A stretch of 64,000 bases of DNA from Pseudomonas oligotrophica (GTDB taxonomy: Bacteria > Pseudomonadota > Gammaproteobacteria > Pseudomonadales > Pseudomonadaceae). A program made the translations under genes and the position numbers. The notes beneath the pieces were generated by a model. That model did no database searches and was not told the DNA's origin. It was given only the letters and a program-made list of their open reading frames with translations. Below are positions 57,806 through 64,000 of the stretch, piece by piece (the stretch's first letter is position 1; each line of letters opens with the position of its first letter). The DNA is taken from positions 185,262-249,261 of the forward strand of contig NZ_JAKJRU010000007.1 of NCBI RefSeq assembly GCF_021726475.1, given 5' to 3'.

Positions 57806-58504
57806 TCAGGCGCGGACGGTGCGCTTTTCGATGCGCTTCTCGAAGCTGCTGCAGATGATGCGGTCGACGTAGATGCCCGGCGTGTGGATCTGGCTGGGCT
57901 CGAGCTCGCCTGGCTCGACGATCTCCTCCACCTCGACGACCGTGATCCGGCCGGCCGCGGCGGCCAGCGGATTGAAGTTCTGCGCGGTGTGGCGGTAGAC
58001 GACATTGCCATAGCGGTCGGCCTTCCAGCCCTTGACGATGGCGAAGTCGCCGGTGATGGCGCGCTCGAGGATGTAGCGGCGGCCGTCGAACTCGCGCACT
58101 TCCTTGCCTTCGGCCACCGGCGTGCCGTAGCCGGTGGCGGTGAAGAAGGCGGGGATGCCGGCACCGCCGGCACGCAGCTTCTCGGCCAGGGTGCCCTGCG
58201 GGGTCAGTTCGACCTCCAGCTCGCCTTCCAGCAGCTGCTTCTCGAACAGCGCGTTCTCGCCGACGTAGGAGGCGATCATCTTGCGGATCTGCCGGTCTTC
58301 GAGCAGCACGCCTAGGCCGAAGCCGTCGACGCCGCAGTTGTTCGAGACCACCGTCAGCTCGCGGTTGCCGCGGCGTTTGATCTCGGCGATCAGGTTTTCC
58401 GGGATGCCGCACAGGCCGAAACCGCCGGCCAGCACCGTCATGCCATCCTGCAGGCCTTCGAGGGCCTGCTCCATGCAACTCACACGTTTGTCGAAACCTG
58501 GCAT
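57806..58504 (-). CDS. scoA: 3-oxoacid CoA-transferase subunit A
   Basis: A 232-residue partner subunit. The N-terminal [20 protein letters not shown] is the CoA-binding glycine-rich motif. [33 protein letters not shown] and [18 protein letters not shown] follow. It is the first gene of scoA-scoB-atoB and is divergent from a LysR gene, the probable regulator. AAGGAGAACGGCA precedes the ATG. Confidence 0.94.
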   Translation of the reverse strand: MPGFDKRVSCMEQALEGLQDGMTVLAGGFGLCGIPENLIAEIKRRGNRELTVVSNNCGVDGFGLGVLLEDRQIRKMIASYVGENALFEKQLLEGELEVELTPQGTLAEKLRAGGAGIPAFFTATGYGTPVAEGKEVREFDGRRYILERAITGDFAIVKGWKADRYGNVVYRHTAQNFNPLAAAAGRITVVEVEEIVEPGELEPSQIHTPGIYVDRIICSSFEKRIEKRTVRA

Positions 58505-58568
58505 TGCCGTTCTCCTTCTTGTTTTTCAGGACGGCTCCAGTGTCGAACCCGGCGACTGTTTTTTTAAG

Positions 58569-58609
58569 TTGAATTTTCAAAAGGATTGATTGATAAAACT
58601 CTTCAATCC
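58569..58609. promoter_or_regulatory. candidate LysR operator between scoA and its regulator
   Basis: Two dyads lie side by side in the 121-base divergent region: TTGAA-TT-TTCAA (58569-58580) and GGATTGA-N13-TCAATCC (58583-58609). A recognition/activation site pair of this kind is usual for LysR regulators. Confidence 0.45.
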
Positions 58610-58625
58610 AGCTGGATACCCTGCC

Positions 58626-59522
58626 ATGACCGTCAAGCAACTGCGCGCCTTCCTCGTCGTCGCCCAGACCCTGAGCTTCGCCCAGGCCGGAGAGCGCTTG
58701 TGCCTGTCGCAATCGGCGCTCAGCCTGACCATCAAGGCCCTGGAGGACAGCCTGGGCGGCCGGCTCTTCTCGCGGACCACGCGCAGCGTCTGCCTGACGC
58801 CGGAAGGCGAAGCCCTGGTGCCGCTGGCGCGACGCCTGCTCGCCGACTGGGACGACGCCGAGGACGAGCTGCGCCAGCGCTTCTCGCTGCGCCGGGGACG
58901 GGTTGCCATGGCGGCCATGCCGTCGTTCGCCGGCAACCTGCTACCGCCGGTGCTCAAGCGGTTCCGCCAGCAGTACCCGGCGATCGGCGTGACCGTCCAT
59001 GACGTCATCAACGAGGAGGTCATGGAACTGGTGCGAAGCGGGGCGGTGGAACTGGGCATCGCCTTCGAGCCCGAGCCAACCAGCCCGCTGCTGTTCCAGG
59101 CGCTCTACGTCGACCGCTTCGTCGCGGTCGTCCCGGCCGATTCGCCGCTCGCCGGGCAGTCGGCCCTGAGCTGGGCCGAACTGCTGACCGAATCCTTCAT
59201 CACGCTGCAGCGGCCGTCCAGCGTGCGGGTGATGCTCGAGGAGCACCTGCGCCAGCAGGGTCGTGCGCTGCCGGTGGCGTTCGAGAGCCACCAGCTGGCT
59301 ACGGTCGGCCGCATGGTCGCCAACGGCCTGGGCGTCAGCGCCGTCCCCGCGTTGTGCCGCGAGCAGATGCACGAACTGGGCGCATGCTGCGTGGCGCTGG
59401 GCGAGCCGGTGATCGAGCGCCCGGTCGGCCTGCTGACTCGGCCGGGATACGAGCTGTCGGTCGCCGCCCGCGCCATCGCCGATGTACTGGCGCAGGCGCC
59501 GATCTACCCAGCCTCGACTTGA
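58626..59522 (+). CDS. LysR-type regulator of the sco-atoB operon
   Basis: A 298-residue LysR protein, MTVKQLRAFLVVAQTLSFAQ, with the helix-turn-helix LCLSQSALSLTIKALEDSLG, the RTTRSVCLTPEGEAL segment and an effector domain with RGRVAMAAMPSFAGNLLP and VGRMVANGLGVSAVPAL. It is divergent from scoA, so the most likely target is that operon. The effector is unknown. ATG at 58626 follows CTGGATACCCTGCC. The frame is open 12 codons further upstream from a TTG. Confidence 0.9.
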   Translation: MTVKQLRAFLVVAQTLSFAQAGERLCLSQSALSLTIKALEDSLGGRLFSRTTRSVCLTPEGEALVPLARRLLADWDDAEDELRQRFSLRRGRVAMAAMPSFAGNLLPPVLKRFRQQYPAIGVTVHDVINEEVMELVRSGAVELGIAFEPEPTSPLLFQALYVDRFVAVVPADSPLAGQSALSWAELLTESFITLQRPSSVRVMLEEHLRQQGRALPVAFESHQLATVGRMVANGLGVSAVPALCREQMHELGACCVALGEPVIERPVGLLTRPGYELSVAARAIADVLAQAPIYPAST

Positions 59523-59826
59523 ACAACGCTTGACAGTCTGGTCCGGGTTGCGCAGATTTCTCTAATCGTAATCAAATTACGCAAAATCGACACGACGACG
59601 TCGTACGGGCCCGAGTGGAGTGACCGCAACCATGGAAATCTGTACGTGCTTCCGCTCATCCAGCTCCCGCCGGGTGCGCATGGTGAGCGGCCGATGAAGA
59701 CATGCGGCTTTCGCCTGACGCTGGGCGATCATCTGGGGCGCAGTGTCCGCGGGGTGCCCTGTGCGCCGCCGGGCGAGGTAGCAGGCGCAACCTCCTACCT
59801 TATAAATAGAAATACAGGAGCCAGTC
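59523..59826. other. 304-base region upstream of hpd
   Basis: It contains a TTGACA at 59530 that may be a -35 element, the palindromic operator at 59567-59581 and then about 245 bases of leader to the hpd ATG without a recognisable gene. A TATAAA is present close to the hpd start. Confidence 0.5.
59567..59581. promoter_or_regulatory. palindromic operator upstream of hpd
   Basis: CGTAAT-CAA-ATTACG, a perfect dyad followed by CAAAA. A near-identical site lies upstream of the fahA operon and the IclR regulator gene at 62979-62993, so it is probably the binding site of that regulator. Confidence 0.65.
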
Positions 59827-60906
59827 ATGGCCGATCTTTTTGAAAACCCCATGGGCCTCATGGGGTTCGAGTTCATCGAATTCGCCTCGCCCACCCCGAA
59901 CGTCATCGAGCCGGTGCTGGAGAGCATGGGCTTCAGCCACGTCGCCAACCATCGGTCGAAGGACGTGGCGCTGTATCGCCAGGGCGAGATCAATGCCATC
60001 GTCAACCGCGAGCCGAAGAGCCACGCCGCCTACTTCGCCGCCGAGCACGGGCCGTCGGTGTGCGGCATGGGCTTTCGCGTGCGCGACTCGCACCAGGCCT
60101 ACGCCCGCGCGCTGGAGCTGGGTGCCCAGGCGGTGGACATGCCCACCGGGCCAATGGAGCTGCGCCTGCCGGCGATCAAGGGCATCGGCGGCGCGCCGCT
60201 GTACCTGATCGACCGTTTCGGCGAAGGCAGCTCGATCTATGACATCGACTTCGTCTTCCTCGAGGGTGTCGACCGCCATCCCCTGGGTGCGGGCCTGAAG
60301 CTCATCGACCACCTGACCCACAACGTCTACCGCGGGCGCATGGGCTACTGGGCGGACTTCTACGAGAAGCTGTTCAACTTCCGCGAGATCCGCTACTTCG
60401 ACATCAAGGGCGAGTACACCGGCCTGACATCCAAGGCCATGACCGCGCCGGACGGCATGATCCGCATCCCGCTGAACGAGGAGTCGAGCAAGGGCGCCGG
60501 GCAGATCGAGGAATTCCTCATGCAGTTCAATGGCGAGGGCATCCAGCATGTGGCCTTTCTCACTGACGACCTGATCCGCACCTGGGACGCGCTCAAGGCG
60601 CGGGGCACGCCGTTCATGACCGCGCCGCCGGACACTTACTACCAGATGCTCGAAGGGCGCCTGCCGAACCATGGCGAGCCGACCGATGAGCTGCAGTCGC
60701 GTGGCATCCTGCTTGACGGGACCTCCGAGAACGGCGAGCGCCGGCTGCTGTTGCAGATCTTCTCGGCGACCCTGCTCGGCCCGGTGTTCTTCGAGTTCAT
60801 CCAGCGCAAGGGCGACAGCGGCTTCGGCGAAGGCAACTTCAAGGCGCTGTTCGAATCCATCGAGCGTGACCAGATCCAGCGCGGGGTGCTGAGCACCGCG
60901 CAGTGA
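59827..60906 (+). CDS. hpd: 4-hydroxyphenylpyruvate dioxygenase
   Basis: A 359-residue two-domain VOC oxygenase. It opens [20 protein letters not shown]. The second domain holds the iron ligands in [14 protein letters not shown] (first His), [13 protein letters not shown] (second His) and [13 protein letters not shown] (Glu). This is the Pseudomonas type of HPPD. It converts 4-hydroxyphenylpyruvate to homogentisate in tyrosine breakdown. CAGGAGCCAGTC precedes the ATG. Confidence 0.96.
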   Translation: MADLFENPMGLMGFEFIEFASPTPNVIEPVLESMGFSHVANHRSKDVALYRQGEINAIVNREPKSHAAYFAAEHGPSVCGMGFRVRDSHQAYARALELGAQAVDMPTGPMELRLPAIKGIGGAPLYLIDRFGEGSSIYDIDFVFLEGVDRHPLGAGLKLIDHLTHNVYRGRMGYWADFYEKLFNFREIRYFDIKGEYTGLTSKAMTAPDGMIRIPLNEESSKGAGQIEEFLMQFNGEGIQHVAFLTDDLIRTWDALKARGTPFMTAPPDTYYQMLEGRLPNHGEPTDELQSRGILLDGTSENGERRLLLQIFSATLLGPVFFEFIQRKGDSGFGEGNFKALFESIERDQIQRGVLSTAQ

Positions 60907-60965
60907 GCGATGGCCCGGCAGCCACTTGCGGCTGTCGGCGCCGGGATAAGGGGAACGCAACAACG

Positions 60966-61000
60966 AAACGGCCCGCCGGTAAAGGCGGGCCGTTTGTTCT
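60966..61000. terminator. bidirectional terminator between hpd and fahA
   Basis: AAACGGCCCGCC, six-base loop, GGCGGGCCGTTT, then TGTTCTT. Strong stem between two convergent genes. Confidence 0.85.
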
Positions 61001-61021
61001 TCCAGGTGCCGATTGTCGCGT

Positions 61022-62329
61022 TCAGGCCAGTGCCGGCAACACCACGCCGCGGCATTCGCCGAAGCCGATCGAGGGGCCGCCCTCGCGCTGGCAGCGGGCG
61101 CGCAGGATCACCTCGTCGCCATCCTCGAGGAAGGTCCGCGTCTCGCCGCTGGCCAGGGTCAGCGGGTGCTTGCCGCCCTCGGTCAGCTCCAGCAGGCTGC
61201 CGCAGGCATCGGGCGTCGGCCCGGACAGCGTGCCGGAGCCGAACAGGTCGCCGGGGCGCAGGTTGCAGCCGTTGGCGCTGTGGTGAGCGACCATCTGCGC
61301 CACCGTCCAGTACATGTTCAGCGTGCTGCTCAGTGCAATGCGCTGGGGCGCCAACCTTTGCTCGCGCATGGCCTGGCTGCTGAGCAGCACCTCCAACTGG
61401 ATATCCAGCGCGCCCTGCCGCTGGTCACGCGCGTCGCGCAGGTAGGGCAGCGGCTGGGGGTCGCCCTGCGGACGTGCCGGCTGGGCGCAGCGAAACGGCG
61501 CCAGCGCTTCAGGGGTGACTACCCAGGGAGAAACGCTGCTGGCGAAGCTCTTGGACAGGAACGGGCCGAGCGGCTGGTATTCCCAGGCCTGCACGTCGCG
61601 TGCGGACCAGTCGTTGAACAGGCAGAACCCGGCGACATGGGCATCGGCCTCGGCGATGTCGATGGGCGTGCCCAGCTCGTTGCCGGGGCCGATCCAGATA
61701 CCGATCTCGAGCTCGTAGTCCAGGCGCCGGGCAGGGACGAACTCCGGTTCGCTGGCGCCCGGCTTCAATGTCTGCCCGTACGGGCGCCGCACCGCGCTTC
61801 CGGAAACGCAGAGGCTCGAGGCGCGGCCGTGGTAGCCGATCGGCACGTACTTGTAGTTGGGCAACAGCGGGTTGTCGGGGCGGAACAGCTTGCCGACATT
61901 GGTGGCGTGATGGATGCCGACGTAGAAATCGGTGTAGTCGCCGACGCGTGCCGGCATGTGCAGGGTGCAGTGGGCCATCGGCGCGAGCAGGGCTTCGCCC
62001 AAGTCGCGCAAGCGCTGCTGCGCTGGGTTGTTCTTGGCGAGCAGGCTTTGCAACGCCTCGCGCAGCGCGCGGCGCGGGCCAGCGCCGAGGGCGAACAGCG
62101 GGTTGAGGCTATCGCCCTGTGCCGCTTCGGCCGCGCGGGCCGCATCGCCCTGCAGTAGCCCGGCTTGCAGGGCCGTACCCAGGTCGAGGATGCAGTCGCC
62201 GATGGCGACGCCGCCGCGCGGACTCTGCTGTGCACGGCTGAAGACGCCCAATGGCAGATTGTGCAGCGAGAAGTCGGCGTGGCCGTTGGCCGATTCCACC
62301 CAGCTTTCAAGTGTGTTGGCGATATTCAT
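61022..62329 (-). CDS. fahA: fumarylacetoacetase
   Basis: A 435-residue FAH: N-terminal SH3-like domain followed by the hydrolase domain with RVGDYTDFYVGIHHATNVGK (metal and catalytic residues Asp and His), YKYVPIGYHGRASS, LDYELEIGIWIG (metal-binding Glu pair), CLFNDWSARDVQAWEYQPLG and LKPGASEPEF. It hydrolyses fumarylacetoacetate to fumarate and acetoacetate, and the latter can feed the sco-atoB enzymes encoded just to the left. It is downstream of the VOC gene on the same strand, 44 bases apart. Confidence 0.96.
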   Translation of the reverse strand: MNIANTLESWVESANGHADFSLHNLPLGVFSRAQQSPRGGVAIGDCILDLGTALQAGLLQGDAARAAEAAQGDSLNPLFALGAGPRRALREALQSLLAKNNPAQQRLRDLGEALLAPMAHCTLHMPARVGDYTDFYVGIHHATNVGKLFRPDNPLLPNYKYVPIGYHGRASSLCVSGSAVRRPYGQTLKPGASEPEFVPARRLDYELEIGIWIGPGNELGTPIDIAEADAHVAGFCLFNDWSARDVQAWEYQPLGPFLSKSFASSVSPWVVTPEALAPFRCAQPARPQGDPQPLPYLRDARDQRQGALDIQLEVLLSSQAMREQRLAPQRIALSSTLNMYWTVAQMVAHHSANGCNLRPGDLFGSGTLSGPTPDACGSLLELTEGGKHPLTLASGETRTFLEDGDEVILRARCQREGGPSIGFGECRGVVLPALA

Positions 62330-62373
62330 AAGGTTTCCGTTTGTTGACCAGAGCGTGCCTGGCGCTGCTGGCG

Positions 62374-62922
62374 TCAGAAGAACATGTCCTTGTAGCGGCC
62401 ATCGTGCATCCAGGCTGCATGCTGCGGCGCCTTCTTGGTACGCGCCCATTCTTCCAGCATGTCCCATTTCACCTGGTCCAGCGCCTCGAGCATCTTCGGC
62501 GAGCCGGTCTCGGCAGCGAGCTCCAGGCGGTGGCCGTTGGGGTCGAAGAAGTAGATGGACTGGAACAGCGCATGGTCGGTCGGCCCGATTACTTCGATCC
62601 CGGCGGCCTCCAGCCGCTGCTTGGTGGACAACAGCAAATCCATCGATTCGACCTGTAGCGCCAGGTGCTGGGTCCATACCGGCGTGTTCTCGTCGCGGCC
62701 CATGGGCGGGCGGGTCGGCAACTCGAAGAAGGCCAGCACATTGCCCATGCCGGCATCCAGGAAGATGTGCATGTAGGGGTCGGCCTCGCCGGTGGAGGGC
62801 ACTGCATCCTCGGCGATCGACAGGATCAACCGCATCTGCAGGTGTTCTTCATACCAGCGCGCCGTTTCCAGCGCATCGCGGCAGCGGTAGGCCACATGGT
62901 GGATTTTTTTCACGATTGCCAT
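62374..62922 (-). CDS. VOC family protein in the homogentisate gene group
   Basis: A 182-residue protein with two beta-alpha-beta3 modules, MAIVKKIHHVAYRCRDALE and WTQHLALQVESMDLLLSTK. Likely metal ligands are the His in KIHHVAYR, the His in TQHLALQ and the Glu in GHRLELAAET. DPNGHRLEL is a glyoxalase/dioxygenase signature. It starts the VOC-fahA operon behind a regulator-type operator and stands where hmgA or maiA is normally found. Its reaction is not known to me. The C-terminal 35 residues (KWDMLEEWARTKKAPQHA) extend beyond a minimal VOC domain. GAGG precedes the ATG. Confidence 0.8.
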   Translation of the reverse strand: MAIVKKIHHVAYRCRDALETARWYEEHLQMRLILSIAEDAVPSTGEADPYMHIFLDAGMGNVLAFFELPTRPPMGRDENTPVWTQHLALQVESMDLLLSTKQRLEAAGIEVIGPTDHALFQSIYFFDPNGHRLELAAETGSPKMLEALDQVKWDMLEEWARTKKAPQHAAWMHDGRYKDMFF

Positions 62923-62978
62923 TGCAGAGCCTCGTTCGGGTAGGTGCCGTGTCGCACGGTCGTATTTGTTTCTTATAT

Positions 62979-62993
62979 CGTAATTCATTTACG
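62979..62993. promoter_or_regulatory. palindromic operator between VOC-fahA and the IclR regulator
   Basis: CGTAAT-TCA-TTTACG followed by CAAAA, one mismatch from a perfect dyad and the same as the site upstream of hpd. It lies 57 bases from the VOC start and 70 from the regulator start, suited to control both. Confidence 0.65.
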
Positions 62994-63062
62994 CAAAACG
63001 TAACGTGCAGCCCGGCAAGCGTCAAGGGTAAGATCCGCCATCCATTCCTGACGGACATCGCC

Positions 63063-63854
63063 ATGGCCACTGAATCCGAGAACAACCCGGCACCGAGACG
63101 ACAGAAGGTGCAGGCGGCCGAGATCGGTACGGACATCCTTAGGGGCCTGGCCGAGCTGGCCCCGTCCACCTCGCTGAGTCGGCTGGCTGAACATCTGGAG
63201 ATGCCGGCAAGCAAGGTGCATCGCTATCTGCAGGCGCTGATGGCCAGCGGCTTCGCCGAGCAGGACCCGCGCACCAATCATTACGGGTTGGGTCAGGCGG
63301 CCCTGTTCGTCGGCCTGGCTGCGATCGGCCGGCTGGATGTGGTGAAGCTGGCTGGCCCGGTGCTGACGGAACTGCGGGATCGCTTGAATCAGACGTGCTT
63401 CCTGGCGATCTGGGGCAACCATGGGCCTGTGGTGGTCTCTGTCGAGCAGGCCGTGGGGGCGGTGACGCTGGTTACCCAGGTCGGTTCGGTCTTGCCGCTG
63501 CTGGGTTCATCCACCGGGCAGGTGTTCGCAGCGTATCTGCCGCGAGCGCAAACGGCGGCGTTGTCCGAGCAAGAGTCAGGGCGACCGGGCGCGCCGGATA
63601 GCGAGCATCTGCAACGGGTGCAGTCGCAGATCCGTGCAAACGGCATCCATGCGGTACAAGGATTGCTGATGCCGGGTGTCAATGCGGTCTCGGTTCCGCT
63701 GTTCGGGGCCGGCGAGCAACTGACGGGGGTGATCACTATGGTGGGTTCGGCTGCGGTGTTCGACGCCGACCCGCGGGGCTCTGCTGCACGCAGCCTGCAA
63801 GCGGCCGGACAGACGATCACGGAACGGATGTGTGGCGTGCCGCCGGTGAGTTGA
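63063..63854 (+). CDS. IclR-type regulator of homogentisate/tyrosine catabolism (HmgR-like)
   Basis: A 263-residue IclR family regulator. The N-terminal helix-turn-helix is in STSLSRLAEHLEMPASKVHRYLQALMASGF. The effector domain has FLAIWGNHGPVVVSVEQAVG, LLGSSTGQVFAAYLP and GLLMPGVNAVSVPLFGAGEQ. By analogy with HmgR of P. putida it should repress the tyrosine genes until homogentisate accumulates. It is divergent from VOC-fahA and shares an operator with hpd. The frame is open far upstream, but homology begins at ATG 63063. Confidence 0.85.
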   Translation: MATESENNPAPRRQKVQAAEIGTDILRGLAELAPSTSLSRLAEHLEMPASKVHRYLQALMASGFAEQDPRTNHYGLGQAALFVGLAAIGRLDVVKLAGPVLTELRDRLNQTCFLAIWGNHGPVVVSVEQAVGAVTLVTQVGSVLPLLGSSTGQVFAAYLPRAQTAALSEQESGRPGAPDSEHLQRVQSQIRANGIHAVQGLLMPGVNAVSVPLFGAGEQLTGVITMVGSAAVFDADPRGSAARSLQAAGQTITERMCGVPPVS

Positions 63855-63906
63855 AGCGACAAGGGCGGCCTGACGTTTCTTTTACCGAGCTTTATATAAA
63901 AACCGG

Positions 63907-63934
63907 TTGACGCCCTCCGAAATCCGCCTATAAT
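63907..63934 (+). promoter_or_regulatory. strong sigma-70 promoter at the right edge, probably of a stable-RNA operon
   Basis: TTGACG, 16 bases, TATAAT, followed by a GC-rich discriminator GCGCACC and preceded by an AT-rich tract (TTTATATAAAAA). This combination is typical of rRNA promoters in pseudomonads. The transcript would enter the sequence beyond the window. No coding start follows in the last 60 bases except ATGGAAAAGCC, which meets a stop after a few codons. Confidence 0.65.
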
Positions 63935-64000
63935 GCGCACCACTTTCGCAGCGCACTTCGATGGAAAAGCCTGATAAATCAACAGGTTAGGAAGTCGAAA

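Overview
The window is GC-rich proteobacterial chromosome, most likely from the genus Pseudomonas in the broad sense. Support comes from gene content and order recalled from memory, not from a database search. The itaconate block resembles PA0877-PA0884 of P. aeruginosa. The ihfB-wzz...wbpM arrangement is the usual Pseudomonas O-antigen locus. The PA2817-fadE-yadGH-queF-mlaA-rssBC-tal-dusA order follows PA2817 to PA2795.

Layout. 1-468: end of a DUF2254 membrane protein. 502-9997: itaconate and branched dicarboxylate catabolism: a LysR regulator divergent from itaconyl-CoA hydratase, an acyl-CoA dehydrogenase, a VOC protein, an MmgE/PrpD protein, itaconate CoA-transferase, citramalyl-CoA lyase, an orphan TRAP binding protein and an alpha/beta hydrolase. 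Palindromic 'CGTAGGGTGG' repeats interrupt it. 10453-30256: surface-polysaccharide locus: ihfB, two tandem wzz paralogues, a beta-CASP nuclease with a REP-like insertion, ugd, a CDP-3,6-dideoxyhexose pathway (ddhD, rfbF, rfbG, rfbH and an abequose-synthase-like reductase), three glycosyltransferases, wzx, wzy, then a nucleotide-sugar reductase, a PglC-type initiating transferase and wbpM. The stretch of about 20.6-26.6 kb is visibly AT-rich and looks horizontally acquired.

30364-31100: a HEPN/MNT toxin-antitoxin-like pair. 31377-42778: conserved core genes (fadE, yadGH, queF, mlaA, PilZ, rssB/rssC-like, tal, dusA). 43009-46178: oadGAB, a Na+-pumping oxaloacetate decarboxylase, with a threonine aldolase facing away from it.

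47559-55508: a six-gene NIS (non-ribosomal-peptide-independent) siderophore operon on the minus strand. Read 5'->3' it is an SbnG-like citrate synthase, ATP-grasp ligase, IucA/IucC synthetase, MFS exporter, second IucA/IucC synthetase and PLP decarboxylase. This is the vibrioferrin pvsABCDE order plus a staphyloferrin-B-type citrate synthase, behind a convincing Fur box. No ferric-siderophore receptor is present.

55888-59522: ketone-body/short-chain acyl metabolism (atoB, scoB, scoA) with a divergent LysR regulator. 59827-63854: part of tyrosine/homogentisate catabolism (hpd, fahA, a VOC protein, an IclR regulator) with a shared palindromic operator, but without hmgA or maiA. The right edge carries a near-consensus sigma-70 promoter of the stable-RNA kind. 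I saw no tRNA, rRNA, CRISPR array, prophage or intact insertion sequence.
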